From Rhodospirillales bacterium (GTDB lineage Bacteria > Pseudomonadota > Alphaproteobacteria > Rhodospirillales > Casp-alpha2), in assembly GCA_021775095.1 (NCBI GenBank), contig JAJFII010000049.1:1-64000 (forward strand): a stretch of DNA of 64,000 nucleotides, given 5' to 3'. Position 1 is the stretch's first letter. Every line of letters starts with the position of its first letter. Position numbers and translations under genes: made by a program. Shown in pieces: positions 45,342-54,468 of the stretch. Below the pieces are notes generated by a model. The model was not told the DNA's origin. It did no database searches and worked only from the letters and a program-made list of their open reading frames with translations.

Positions 45342-45776
45342 CTACGCATGCATTTTGCAGGTTTTTGCCGGTTGCACAAATCGGGTTTGTGGGATTTCTG
45401 CAACGGCAGTGATTTCAACAACCAGTTCCGGGCGATAGAGTGAGGTAACCTGGACGGTGGTAGTTATGGGGTATGGATGCTGGAAGAATCGACCGTGAAT
45501 ATCTCCTGTTTCCATAAAAGCCTGTATATCTGTTGTATGGTGAACCAGAGAAATCACGTCACTCATTTTGCCGCCGAGGCCGACCAGCACGGACTGCACA
45601 TTGATCAAAACCTGCTCAACCTGGGCCCGCATATGGCCGCCACCAACGACTTGGCCGGCGGCATCAAGAGCCACCTGGCCCTTGAGATGAACGATTTGAC
45701 CGGCACCCTGCAACACCACCAGGGAAAACGCGCCAAACGGCGGCCACAAATCATCCGGATTGTAACTTTCAGCCAT
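45342..45776 (-). CDS. RidA/YjgF family protein
   Basis: A 144-residue protein of the RidA/YjgF/UK114 family, trimers that hydrolyse reactive enamine/imine intermediates. The family blocks QIVHLKGQVALDAAGQVVGGGHMRAQVEQVLINVQSVL and the C-terminal TTTVQVTSLYRPELVVEITAVAE are seen; the Arg of the active site is the one in LYRPELVVEI. The start at 45776 is marked by GGAGG 8 nt upstream, so the longer frame to 45935 is leader. The downstream neighbour is the convergent GNAT gene. Confidence 0.9.
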   Translation of the reverse strand: MAESYNPDDLWPPFGAFSLVVLQGAGQIVHLKGQVALDAAGQVVGGGHMRAQVEQVLINVQSVLVGLGGKMSDVISLVHHTTDIQAFMETGDIHGRFFQHPYPITTTVQVTSLYRPELVVEITAVAEIPQTRFVQPAKTCKMHA

Positions 45777-46194
45777 TGCGTTAATCCTCCCGTGGGGGTT
45801 GCCGACCGATTGCAGCTTAAGGGCAGCGGAAACAAATATCCACCACGGGCCAGGGGCCGTCAGGAAATAACCGACGTGACTCCGTTGGCCGGAATTTGGC
45901 TTCATCGCCCGAGCCGCTCCGCGCCCCCCTCCCAATCGGCACTTTGCGGCGCGCCCAGGATGGCGTTGAATTGCTGGAAGTGTGTCTCACAGGCGATATT
46001 TTTTTTCTTCTCCTGGATGGTTTTGATCAATTCGAAGTTTGTCATTCCAATATCTCTGTTTTATCGATAACCTGAGGTCATCCTAATCCGCTCGCTTTGC
46101 CGACGACATTAAGAGAGATCAATGGATTGTCGAAACCTTGATTTTTTGTCTATAGAAAGTCGATAGAAGCGCCGGATCGAGACGGCGGGGTCAC
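45777..46194. other. Stretch between RidA and TerB-like genes
   Basis: A 418-bp stretch with one possible 47-residue minus-strand gene (45902-46045). The region upstream of the TerB-like gene contains two near-copies of an 11-mer (GTCTATAGAAA and GTCGATAGAAG near 46149-46170) that may be part of its promoter. I see nothing else. Confidence 0.45.
45902..46045 (-). CDS. Possible 47-residue small protein
   Basis: An open frame beginning ATG at 46045 and ending TGA at 45902-45904. The product is hydrophilic: MTNFELIKTIQEKKKN forms a charged helix, and the middle has ETHFQQFNAILGAP. The start has only a weak GGA directly before it. It lies 125 bp upstream of the RidA gene on the same strand. The composition is like real protein, but no homology is known to me. 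Confidence 0.35.
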   Translation of the reverse strand: MTNFELIKTIQEKKKNIACETHFQQFNAILGAPQSADWEGGAERLGR

Positions 46195-46599
46195 ATGTTT
46201 CTGCATTATCTAAACGACAGACAAAAACGGGCGCTGTTCGACCTGGGCAATAAAATGATCCATGCCGACCGCGTGGTGGCACCAGCCGAGATCTGTTATC
46301 GGGATCTGTTGATACAGGAATCGGGGCTTGGAGAAATCACCGTATCTGATGGTATAAACGTCTCAGAGCTCCTGGATTTGTTTGAGGATCGGCAAAGCTG
46401 CACGGCGCTGACAGTCGAGTTGTTGGTATTAGCCATCGTCGACGGCACCTATCATCCCGAAGAGGCTGAGTTCGCACAGTCCGTTGTCTCCTATTTTGGG
46501 TTTACAGCGGGCGATCAGGTTCACTTAAATCGAATGGCCGAACAAATTGCCGGAGCCGTGACCGGGTTCTGGGATCTGGTGCAGACCCCGAGTACCTGA
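46195..46599 (+). CDS. TerB-like domain protein
   Basis: A 134-residue all-helical protein with the TerB/co-chaperone-DjlA layout. FDLGNKMIHADRVVAPAEICYRDLLIQESG and LLVLAIVDGTYHPEEAEFAQSVVSYFGF are the two acidic helices with the conserved Asp residues (HADR and VDGTYHPEE) that bind metal in TerB proteins. It is not part of a ter operon, so tellurite resistance should not be inferred. The start follows a GC-rich leader without a strong ribosome-binding site. Confidence 0.82.
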   Translation: MFLHYLNDRQKRALFDLGNKMIHADRVVAPAEICYRDLLIQESGLGEITVSDGINVSELLDLFEDRQSCTALTVELLVLAIVDGTYHPEEAEFAQSVVSYFGFTAGDQVHLNRMAEQIAGAVTGFWDLVQTPST

Positions 46600-46690
46600 G
46601 GTTTATGTATGGTGCGATGGCCCAAGATCGGGACAGCGGCTAAAAATTTTTTGCCTTCCCTGGGACCGTTAACTTCCCTAAAATCGGCCG

Positions 46691-47362
46691 ATGATCAAAA
46701 CATCCTTTGCAGATATCTGGCAGACAGCGGTCGACAAAAAAGGCGGTGAACAGGCCTTGCAAACGCTTCTTCCCGTGCCCAAGTCGATCGCCGATCTGCA
46801 GGCGATTCCCGATGATCGTTGGTTGTCAGATATGACCCGGAGAGTCTTTCAAGCTGGGTTCTCGTGGAAGGTGGTTGAGGCAAAATGGTCGGGGTTCGAA
46901 GCGGCGTTTGATGGCTTTAAACCAGCGCCCCTGGCCTTTATGAGCGATGACGATCTGGACCGTCTGGTCGGCGACCAACGGATCATACGCAATGGACAAA
47001 AAATAAAGGCGGTGCGGGCAAACGCCGCGTTTGTTTTAGAGCTCGCCCAAGAACAGGGCAGTGCCGGCACCTTTTACGCCAACTGGCCGTCGGAGAATTT
47101 TGTCGGCCTGCTGGAGCTGATGAAAAAACGTGGCAGTCGCCTGGGCGGTGCCACGGCGCAATACCATCTGCGGATGATGGGCCGCGATGGCTTTATTCTT
47201 TCAGGCGACGTGGTGACGGCCCTGACCCGCTATGGGATCGTCGATAAACCTCCCACTGGAAAAACTGCCCTAAACAAAACCCAGGAGGCCTTTAACCAAT
47301 GGATGGCGGAAAGCGGTCGTGGGCTGTCTCAAATATCGCGAACCCTGGCAGCGACCGTTTGA
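46691..47362 (+). CDS. Tag-like DNA-3-methyladenine glycosylase I family protein
   Basis: A 223-residue helix-hairpin-helix glycosylase of the Tag family, base-excision enzymes that remove 3-methyladenine. The central FQAGFSWKVVEAKWSGFEAAFDGF and NGQKIKAVRANAAFV helices are those of the family, and the N-terminal FADIWQTAVDKKGGEQALQ replaces the usual Cys-containing start. The zinc site of Tag (Cys and His at the N- and C-terminal ends) is not found, so this is a zinc-less branch and its substrate range is uncertain. It is co-directional with the TerB-like gene but 91 bp apart. Confidence 0.82.
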   Translation: MIKTSFADIWQTAVDKKGGEQALQTLLPVPKSIADLQAIPDDRWLSDMTRRVFQAGFSWKVVEAKWSGFEAAFDGFKPAPLAFMSDDDLDRLVGDQRIIRNGQKIKAVRANAAFVLELAQEQGSAGTFYANWPSENFVGLLELMKKRGSRLGGATAQYHLRMMGRDGFILSGDVVTALTRYGIVDKPPTGKTALNKTQEAFNQWMAESGRGLSQISRTLAATV

Positions 47363-47392
47363 ATGGCCGACATCAACCTCATTTTTGGCAGA

Positions 47393-48352
47393 TCACAGGA
47401 GCCGTCGGCACAACCGCAATTTCCGTATGTTGGCGCCAGGTTTGTGGTTTGGCATCATTAACAAGCAGTCGTCATGGGGGGTGGTGATTTCCTCACTGCC
47501 GTCCGTAGCAATGACCGTACCGGCTTTTTCGATGACTTCCATTCCCACATAATCTTCGGTAAATTTGAAATGCTCGGTTTTTGACCAGATGCCATCGACA
47601 ACTTCCCACAGGTGTGCAGGTGGCGGGGTCTTCGCCTTGTCGGACAGGTGGTTTTTTATAAATACAGGATCAATGATTTCCGTCGCCCGCAGAAAATGCA
47701 GGGCCGTGTCCAGGGCAACGACAGCGGACGCGGCGGCCCAGTGCTGACCGCATTCCACAAGCAAGGCGACTTTATCCGTAGTCATGTCGTTGAACGGTGC
47801 ATACTCGATCAATCGGCGACCGACCACATGTCCGGAACCGGCCATAATATACCCTGGATAATTTACTTTTTGGGCGAAGTCGGTTTCTTTGGCATGGCCA
47901 TGACATATGGTTAGAGCTTCCGAATAGGTCCCCAAAGAATGAATGTCGAGCAGGTAATCTACGCTATCAAATAACGGTCTCAGGGCGCGGGCCCTTTCCA
48001 ATTCCACTGAATCTTCCGGGCCGTCAAGGCGCTCTTCCAACCATAACCGGTTAAAATCTTCGTCTACCAGGCGCGAGGCGTCCGGGTTTTGCGGGTCGAA
48101 GCTTAAAAAGGCGGCAACATTTACAAACCCCAAGGTGAGTTTCCCACGAAGCGGACGGACCGCAGCCTTGAACAGTTGGTCGAGGGCAATGGCACCACAA
48201 ATTTCGTTGCCATGGGTGACCGCGTTAATCATCACATGCGGACCCGACCGACCGCTGTCGAAGGTGGTGACATATTCGATACCGGTATTTCCCTGGCGGT
48301 AAGCATCAATGTTCGGTGCCGTCAGTTCGACGGGATAGGTGTGCACTACCAT
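47393..48352 (-). CDS. Succinylglutamate desuccinylase/aspartoacylase family zinc hydrolase
   Basis: A 319-residue zinc carboxypeptidase-fold protein (AstE/AspA, PF04952). The metal motif is HGNE (THGNEICGA, near residue 50), and the second zinc ligand is the His in DIHSLGT (near 140). A base Glu is in LLVECGQHW near 215. Members remove acyl groups from amino acids such as N-acetylaspartate or succinylglutamate; no ast genes are nearby to point to arginine use. AAGGA lies 8 nt before the ATG at 48352. The frame stays open for about 100 codons upstream, but that part is low-complexity and basic. Confidence 0.85.
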   Translation of the reverse strand: MVVHTYPVELTAPNIDAYRQGNTGIEYVTTFDSGRSGPHVMINAVTHGNEICGAIALDQLFKAAVRPLRGKLTLGFVNVAAFLSFDPQNPDASRLVDEDFNRLWLEERLDGPEDSVELERARALRPLFDSVDYLLDIHSLGTYSEALTICHGHAKETDFAQKVNYPGYIMAGSGHVVGRRLIEYAPFNDMTTDKVALLVECGQHWAAASAVVALDTALHFLRATEIIDPVFIKNHLSDKAKTPPPAHLWEVVDGIWSKTEHFKFTEDYVGMEVIEKAGTVIATDGSEEITTPHDDCLLMMPNHKPGANIRKLRLCRRLL

Positions 48353-48810
48353 GGGGTTTTCCTTTTGGCATTTTTCATCGGCGTATGGATTTTTAAATCT
48401 ATCGTGATGGCCCGTGAGGGTAAAGGGAAGAGAGGGGGTTCTGCCGGGAGCGCGCACCGGTCTGGCCATAGGGGCTGCCAAGGCCGCCGTTGACGGCTCT
48501 TTGGTTTTTATCCGCTTGGTCAGAAAATGCCGATACTCCGGTTTCAGGTTTTGCTTCGGCGATGGTTTTTTTTTCGACCGGCGGGTTTTGCAGTGGCCTT
48601 TCCGTTTCTGATGGCTTTTAATCAGACCCTTGCGGGTGGCTGGCCGGACGAAAGTTCATACCCAATCATCGTTTATACGGCGACAGGTAATGGCAGCCTG
48701 AGTTGAGCGGGCAGATACAATCTGACAGCCTCACAATCTGGCCTGTTTGATATATCCAGCTCATTTTGCAGGCCGTAAAATCAGGTTAAATTGATAGGGG
48801 GATGATTAAA
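48353..48810. other. Gap upstream of the copper chaperone gene
   Basis: A 458-bp stretch without a confident gene. The minus-strand frame of the aspartoacylase stays open here to 48655, reading very Lys/Arg-rich sequence with no ATG or GTG and no ribosome-binding site except the one used at 48352. No repeat or clear terminator is found; T-runs are present near 48565. Confidence 0.5.
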
Positions 48811-49299
48811 ATGAAGATGACTGCCTTTGCCTTGAGCCTCGCCGCTGCCGTGATAACGCTCGCTGCGGCACCGGCTTTTGCCGACACCCAGACAAAGCCG
48901 GTAACCTTTGGTGACCTGACCCTATCAGAAATTTGGGCGAGAACCACGCCGCCGACGGCAAAAACCGGAGCCGTTTATTTTGTAATCAATAATGCCGGGC
49001 AAACCGATGACCTGTTGCTGGGTATGAGCGCTGGTGTTTCCAATAAAACCGAAATCCATTCAAGCAAAATGGACGGCGGAATCATGAAGATGCAGCAGGT
49101 GGGGAAAGTTGTCGTGCCAGCGGGCGGCAAAGCCGTCCTGCAACCGGGCGGCTTTCACATTATGCTGAGGGGTTTGCACGGGCCGCTCAAGCAAGGGGAT
49201 TCATTTCCGTTGACACTGACCTTCAAAAATACCGGCAAAGTAACCATTGAAGTAAAAGTTATGAAAAAAGCAAGAGCCGTGAAATCGCAAACCAAATAG
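48811..49299 (+). CDS. PCu(A)C copper chaperone
   Basis: About 162 residues: a signal peptide (cleavage near AFADTQ) and a single PCu(A)C beta domain. The copper ligands are visible in IHSSKMDGGIMKM (His, Met, Met) and a later HIML (His-x-Met). These proteins hand Cu(I) to the Cu-A or Cu-B centre of cytochrome oxidase in the periplasm. GGGGG lies 9 nt before the ATG at 48811; an ATG at 48802 is the other option. A Lys-rich tail (KKARAVKSQTK) ends the protein. The usual neighbour SCO is absent. Confidence 0.92.
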   Translation: MKMTAFALSLAAAVITLAAAPAFADTQTKPVTFGDLTLSEIWARTTPPTAKTGAVYFVINNAGQTDDLLLGMSAGVSNKTEIHSSKMDGGIMKMQQVGKVVVPAGGKAVLQPGGFHIMLRGLHGPLKQGDSFPLTLTFKNTGKVTIEVKVMKKARAVKSQTK

Positions 49300-49404
49300 C
49301 TCAATATTTGCCTTGCAGCAGGTCTGGTAAGCAGGCCTTTGGGCCTGGAGTGATTGGCGGGTCCGCCGTTTAGGTCGGCTGCCCGTTCGATGATCGCCAA
49401 CACG

Positions 49405-49433
49405 TTGACGTTGGGCACACATCTGCCTAAATT
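49405..49433 (+). promoter_or_regulatory. Sigma-70-type promoter of hrcA-grpE
   Basis: TTGACG (49405-49410) and TAAATT (49428-49433) are separated by 17 nt and lie about 30 bp before the hrcA ATG at 49463. No CIRCE inverted repeat (TTAGCACTC-N9-GAGTGCTAA) is found in this gap. Confidence 0.5.
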
Positions 49434-49462
49434 TGGGACACATCATTAGAGGTGTTAAAGGC

Positions 49463-50497
49463 ATGATTTCTGATCTTAATGACCGATCACGCGAAGTTTT
49501 GCGTCAACTTGTGGACAATTACCTGCTGACAGGCGAGCCGGTAGGGTCGCGGACTCTGGCACGCCGGTTACAACTGAACCTGTCCCCTGCCACCATCCGG
49601 AATGTGATGTCCGACCTGGAAGAGCTCGGACTGCTGTTTGCGCCCCATACCTCTGCCGGACGCCTGCCAACGAACGCCGGATTGCGGTTGTTTGTCGATG
49701 GTCTGCTTGAAATTGGCAACCTGTCCTCCCAGGAACGGGATTTGATTGAAGAACAATGCGCCGGTTCATCGCACAGCATCAGCGCCCTGATGACTGATGC
49801 GACCACAGCCCTGTCGGGGCTTTCCGGATGCGCCAGTATTGTTTTTGCACCGAAAACAGAAAGCCCCCTGAAACATATAGAATTTGTCAACCTCAGCCCG
49901 GGTCGCACTCTGGTTGTCCTGGTGACGGAAAATGGCATTGTCGAAAACCGGATTTTCACGACCCCCCAATCGCTGCCACCGTCTGCGCTGGTTCAGGCCA
50001 CCAATTATCTAGGCTCCCGGCTGGTCGGACGGACGATTTCCCAGGCCTTTGATGAGATCATGACGGAACTGGACGGGCATCGGGCACGATTGGATGAGCT
50101 GACAGCCAAGGTCGTCGAGAGCGGGCTGGCAACCTGGGCCGGTGATCGAAAGGACGGCGCGCTTATTATTCGCGGTCAGGCCAATTTGCTGGACGACGTA
50201 ACTGCAGCCAAGGATTTGGAGCATATTCGGACACTTTTTGAGGCTCTGGAAACAAAAGAAGAGGTTTTAAAGCTGTTAGGTCTTGCGGAAGCCGCCGAAG
50301 GAGTCCAGATATTCATCGGTGCGGACAATAAATTGTTCAATATGGCTGGTGTTTCCATGGTCGTAAATTCCTTTAGAAACACCAACCAGGAAATTGTCGG
50401 CGCCATTGGTGTAATTGGACCGACACGCATGAATTATGCGCGGATCATTCCCATGGTTGATTATACGGCCAATTTGATCAAACGCCTTATTGGTTAA
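49463..50497 (+). CDS. hrcA: Heat-inducible transcription repressor HrcA
   Basis: A 344-residue repressor that binds CIRCE operators and controls groESL-type heat-shock genes. The N-terminal winged helix (LNDRSREVLRQLVDNYLLTGEPVGSRTLAR, ATIRNVMSDLEELGLLFAPHTSAGRLPT) and the C-terminal IGVIGPTRMNYARIIPMVDYTA are family-typical. The ATG at 49463 has AAAGG nearby; the frame itself continues upstream to a TTG at 49433. It is followed by grpE, 47 bp away. The targets, such as groESL, are not in the window. Confidence 0.95.
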   Translation: MISDLNDRSREVLRQLVDNYLLTGEPVGSRTLARRLQLNLSPATIRNVMSDLEELGLLFAPHTSAGRLPTNAGLRLFVDGLLEIGNLSSQERDLIEEQCAGSSHSISALMTDATTALSGLSGCASIVFAPKTESPLKHIEFVNLSPGRTLVVLVTENGIVENRIFTTPQSLPPSALVQATNYLGSRLVGRTISQAFDEIMTELDGHRARLDELTAKVVESGLATWAGDRKDGALIIRGQANLLDDVTAAKDLEHIRTLFEALETKEEVLKLLGLAEAAEGVQIFIGADNKLFNMAGVSMVVNSFRNTNQEIVGAIGVIGPTRMNYARIIPMVDYTANLIKRLIG

Positions 50498-50544
50498 GGC
50501 GGAAATTAGCAGATTAGAAATTAGCGGAACAGTAAGAGTGAACA

Positions 50545-51357
50545 ATGACGAATATCAATCCAGAAGAAAACCGAGATGAAGCGGCCGAGACCGTTAACCG
50601 CGACAAGCCACCGGCACCGACGGAAACTGAACCGGAAATTATCAGCGCGGAGGAAATCGTCGGCCTAAACGCAGACGGTGAAACCGATGCGGATTTATCT
50701 GTTGATGTGGAAGTCGGAGACCTGGTCGGCGAAGAGGTTGGACCTGAGGAACGGATTGAAATTCTCGAGGCACAAGTTGCCGACCTGAACGATAAACTAC
50801 TTCGTTCCATGGCCGAAATGGAAAACTTGCGGCGGCGGGCACAACGGGAAAAAGAAGACGCCTCCAAATATGCCATCGCAAACTTTGCCAGGGAAATGTT
50901 AGGGGTCTCTGACAACATGACCCGGGCTTTTGCCAGCGTCGAGGGTGAGGGCTTGGGCGAGAACGCGCCGATCGACGACATAAAAAATCAGTTTAAGGCG
51001 TTCATTGACGGCGTCAAAATGACAGAAACCGACCTCATGAAAACCATGGAGAAACTGGGCCTGCAAAAAATTGATCCCCTGGGCCATCGGTTCGACGCCA
51101 ATCTCCATGAAGCGCTGTTTGAATTTGAAGATAAAACACAACCCGCTGGAACGGTATGCCAGGTCCTGGAGCACGGTTATACCCTAAATGGGCGGCTTTT
51201 AAGGGCCGCTAAAGTAGGTATTTCCAAAGGGGGACCTAAGATCAGTGGTAATCCCGCCGAAGAGACCGCCGCCGATGACGGCACCGGCGGCGACGGCCAA
51301 ACCGCCTACGAGACAAAAACCAGCGAGCCCGGTGGCCAGGTGAATGAAGAGCTTTAG
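50545..51357 (+). CDS. grpE: Nucleotide exchange factor GrpE
   Basis: A 270-residue GrpE, the ADP-release factor of DnaK. An acidic, Glu/Asp-rich N-terminal region (to about residue 70) precedes the long coiled coil (VADLNDKLLRSMAEMENLRRRAQREKEDASKYAIANFAREML) and the beta domain (VCQVLEHGYTLNGRLLRAAKVGISKG). It is longer than most GrpE (about 200) because of the N-terminal extension and a Gly/Asp-rich tail of about 35 residues. It is co-transcribed with hrcA. A 9-bp repeat (GAAATTAGC) occurs twice in the 47-bp gap. Confidence 0.96.
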   Translation: MTNINPEENRDEAAETVNRDKPPAPTETEPEIISAEEIVGLNADGETDADLSVDVEVGDLVGEEVGPEERIEILEAQVADLNDKLLRSMAEMENLRRRAQREKEDASKYAIANFAREMLGVSDNMTRAFASVEGEGLGENAPIDDIKNQFKAFIDGVKMTETDLMKTMEKLGLQKIDPLGHRFDANLHEALFEFEDKTQPAGTVCQVLEHGYTLNGRLLRAAKVGISKGGPKISGNPAEETAADDGTGGDGQTAYETKTSEPGGQVNEEL

Positions 51358-51365
51358 GGTTAAGC

Positions 51366-51396
51366 AGATGAGCTTGGCACAGGCAGCATCTTTTTC
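51366..51396 (+). terminator. Weak candidate terminator after grpE
   Basis: AGATG (51366-51370) can pair with CATCT (51387-51391), extended by an inner GC/GC pair with a bulge, followed by TTTTTC. The stem is short, so I give it low weight. It lies in the gap between the convergent grpE and mutS genes. Confidence 0.3.
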
Positions 51397-51445
51397 AAGA
51401 TCTTTTGTTTAATCCTAATATAAATTGTTTGTTTTCAGCTTCTTA

Positions 51446-54184
51446 TTAACTACCGGGGCCTTTATTTAGGCGCAACTCTTTGAGCTTGTATAATAATTCC
51501 TGTGCCTGGCGCGGCGTGAGTTCGTCGGGGTTGACCGTATCAAGCAGTGATTCCGCCGGCGACGGTTCCGACGACGCACGGTGACTCGAAGGGGGGCTGG
51601 ATTCCTGCAGGACCTGAAACAGCGGCAGATCATCCGCCAACCGGGTGATGGCGGCCGATTGTTGACCCTGTTCCAGGCTTGCCAAAACCTGCTCCGCCCG
51701 CGTGATAACCACCGGCGGAAGTCCCGCCAATTGCCCCACATGAATTCCATAGGACCGGTCGGCGGCACCCGCCGTCACTTCGTGTAAAAAAACCACGTCT
51801 CCCTTCCATTCCTTGACGCGCATGGTGTGACATTCCAAACGGTCTAATTTCGATGCCAAAGACGTCAATTCGTGGTAGTGGGTCGCGAACAGGGCACGAC
51901 ATTTATTTTGTTCGTGCAGGTGTTCGACCACCGCCCAGGCAATGGACAGGCCGTCAAAAGTCGCCGTACCGCGGCCGATTTCATCGAGGATGACCAGGGC
52001 CCGGGGGCCCGCCTGATTGAGAATGGTTGCGGTTTCGACCATTTCCACCATAAATGTCGACCGCCCCCGAGCCAGATCATCGGCCGCACCGACGCGCGAA
52101 AACAAACGATCAACAATGCCGATTTTGGCGGAATCAGCGGGCACGAAAGAGCCCATCTGGGCGAGCACACAAATGAGCGCGTTTTGCCGCAAAAAGGTAC
52201 TTTTACCGGCCATGTTCGGCCCCGAAAGCAACCACAGCTGGGCCACGTCATCGGTCGCATCCACGGCCTCGGCGGCACCGGCCAACTGGCAGTCATTGGC
52301 AACAAAACCATGGTCATTTGCCGCCTGCAGAACCGCTTCCACCACCGGGTGGCGCCCGGATCGGATCTCGAATTCCGTCGAACAACTCATTTCAGGGCGC
52401 ACGTACCGGCGTTCCAAAGCCAGTTGCGCCAAGGCACTTTGTGTGTCCAGTTCAGCCAGCGCCTGAGCCGCCTGGGCGATTGCCTGGGCCTGGTCCTGGA
52501 CCCGCTGACTGAGATTTTCAAAAGCCTCCAATTCCAGGGCCAGGGCCCGCTCGGCGGCTTTTGCAATACGCCCTTCCAACTCCGACAATTCTACCGTTGT
52601 GAAGCGAACCGCGTTGTTCATGGTCTGGCGGTGAATAAACGGGCTTTCCGGTGCCGTATCAACATTTTCCGCATTTCGGGCGGAAACCTCGAGAAAATAC
52701 CCGATGACATTGTTATGGCGGATTTTTAAGCTGCTGACTTTCGTTTCATCAGCGTAACGTGCCTGTAAGCCGGCAATCAATTTCCGGCTTTCGTCGCGCA
52801 GTTCGATCAATTCGTCTAGATCATCGGAAAACCCAGGTCCGATAAACCCACCATCCCTGGTCAGCAATGGCAACTCTTCAGCCAGGGCATTTTGCAGATA
52901 TTGGATCAGTGGCCCCTGGTCTCCAAGGTTGTTGCATAAATGCAATAAATTATCCGGCAGCCCCAATGTAACGTTGGTGGTCAAATTTTCGCGAACTCTC
53001 CTACTCAGCTTTAAGCCATCGCGAACCGCCGCCAGGTCCCGGGGGCCGCCCCGGCCAAGGGACAATCGTGACAGGGCGCGCGCCATGTCCGGGCTGGATT
53101 TCAGGTGATGGCGCAAGTCGTCACGAGCGGCGGTTTGGTTAAAAAAGAACCCAACCATGTCTAATCGACCATTGATAACCTCCGGTTCCGTTGACGGTTC
53201 GGCAATCCTTCGGGCCAGCAACCGGGCTCCCGGTCCGGTTATGGTCCGGTCGATGACCGACAACAGGGATCCTTTGGCGGCACCGGACAGGGTCTGAGAG
53301 AGCTCTAGGTTGCGGCGGGTAGCGGCGTCAATTTCCATGACCGCACCCGTGTGAATATGTTGGGGCCGTTCGAGGCGCGGCAATTTTCCCTTTTGTGTCA
53401 GTTCCAGATAATCCACCAGGGCACCGGCAGCAGCAATTTCGGCCTTTGAAAAATCACCAAAAGCATCCAGGGCGGTAACCTGATAGAGCGCTTGCAGGCG
53501 GCGCAATCCAGCGGCGCTTTCAAATTTGATGCTTGGCAACGGTGTCAGGACCTCAGCCCATTGCGCAAATACGTCGGCGGTGCCGGGATTTCCCAGCAAT
53601 CCATCTGACACCAGCAGTTCGCCGGGGTCAATCCGCGCCAGGGCGGCATCCAGTGTTGCGCTGTCGAGGGCCTGTGTAAAAAACGCGCCGGTCGACATAT
53701 CGATCCAGGCCAAGGCCAGTTTTTGTTCCGACTGGGCCGCTGCACACAAATAGTTATGTTTTTTGGAATCGAGGAGCGTATCTTCGGTCAGAGTGCCTTT
53801 GGTGACAATTCGGACAACGTCGCGGTGTACCACCGATTTGCCGCCGCGTTTTTTAGCTTCTGCGGGGTTTTCCGTCTGTTCACAAATCGCCACCTTAAAC
53901 CCATGGCGGATAAGCCGGTTTAAGTAGGTGTCGTGGCTGTGCACAGGCACCCCACACATGGGGATATCTGCACCCTGATGTTTTCCGCGTTTGGTTAAGG
54001 CAATATCCAGAGCCGCTGACGCCAGTTCGGCATCCTCAAAAAACAACTCGTAAAAATCGCCCATCCGGTAAAACAGCAAGCCATCGGGATGGGCTTTTTT
54101 AATCGCCATATACTGCGCCATCATCGGCGTCACCGCAGAAGTCGGTTTTGCCGGAGCGGTGGATGGTATCTGCTTGTCTGTCAC
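51446..54184 (-). CDS. mutS: DNA mismatch repair protein MutS
   Basis: A 912-residue mismatch sensor. The mismatch-binding wedge motif is GDFYELF (Phe44-Tyr45-Glu46). The connector, lever and clamp follow, then the ABC-type ATPase with Walker [10 protein letters not shown] near residue 656 and the signature STFMVEM and Walker [16 protein letters not shown]. It ends in the usual C-terminal helix-turn-helix-like region. The start is GTG at 54184 with GGGG nearby. mutL is not in the window. It is convergent with grpE and divergent from maeB, in the common alphaproteobacterial mutS/glnD neighbourhood. Confidence 0.97.
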   Translation of the reverse strand: MTDKQIPSTAPAKPTSAVTPMMAQYMAIKKAHPDGLLFYRMGDFYELFFEDAELASAALDIALTKRGKHQGADIPMCGVPVHSHDTYLNRLIRHGFKVAICEQTENPAEAKKRGGKSVVHRDVVRIVTKGTLTEDTLLDSKKHNYLCAAAQSEQKLALAWIDMSTGAFFTQALDSATLDAALARIDPGELLVSDGLLGNPGTADVFAQWAEVLTPLPSIKFESAAGLRRLQALYQVTALDAFGDFSKAEIAAAGALVDYLELTQKGKLPRLERPQHIHTGAVMEIDAATRRNLELSQTLSGAAKGSLLSVIDRTITGPGARLLARRIAEPSTEPEVINGRLDMVGFFFNQTAARDDLRHHLKSSPDMARALSRLSLGRGGPRDLAAVRDGLKLSRRVRENLTTNVTLGLPDNLLHLCNNLGDQGPLIQYLQNALAEELPLLTRDGGFIGPGFSDDLDELIELRDESRKLIAGLQARYADETKVSSLKIRHNNVIGYFLEVSARNAENVDTAPESPFIHRQTMNNAVRFTTVELSELEGRIAKAAERALALELEAFENLSQRVQDQAQAIAQAAQALAELDTQSALAQLALERRYVRPEMSCSTEFEIRSGRHPVVEAVLQAANDHGFVANDCQLAGAAEAVDATDDVAQLWLLSGPNMAGKSTFLRQNALICVLAQMGSFVPADSAKIGIVDRLFSRVGAADDLARGRSTFMVEMVETATILNQAGPRALVILDEIGRGTATFDGLSIAWAVVEHLHEQNKCRALFATHYHELTSLASKLDRLECHTMRVKEWKGDVVFLHEVTAGAADRSYGIHVGQLAGLPPVVITRAEQVLASLEQGQQSAAITRLADDLPLFQVLQESSPPSSHRASSEPSPAESLLDTVNPDELTPRQAQELLYKLKELRLNKGPGS

Positions 54185-54468
54185 GATCGCCCCGAAACAA
54201 ATTTTAAGGTGTTTTGCCCGAACGCCGTTATCCCAGCCTCGGGGGCCGACTTCAACAGATTTGTTTTGTCAGTGCCCGCGATCATAATTCACGTCCCCGT
54301 CCGCCAAGGACCTGGGCCGGGTCGTGCGTGGGTCGTCTGATGCCGGGTACCGGTTCGCTGCACAGGCTGGCGCCTCTTTGCTTCGGCGTTTCCTGACATT
54401 GGCGCTTTTCATCACTACGGAACCCGGTCACACTTCGCCTATCGAGTTGATTTGGGAGAACCGATGCG

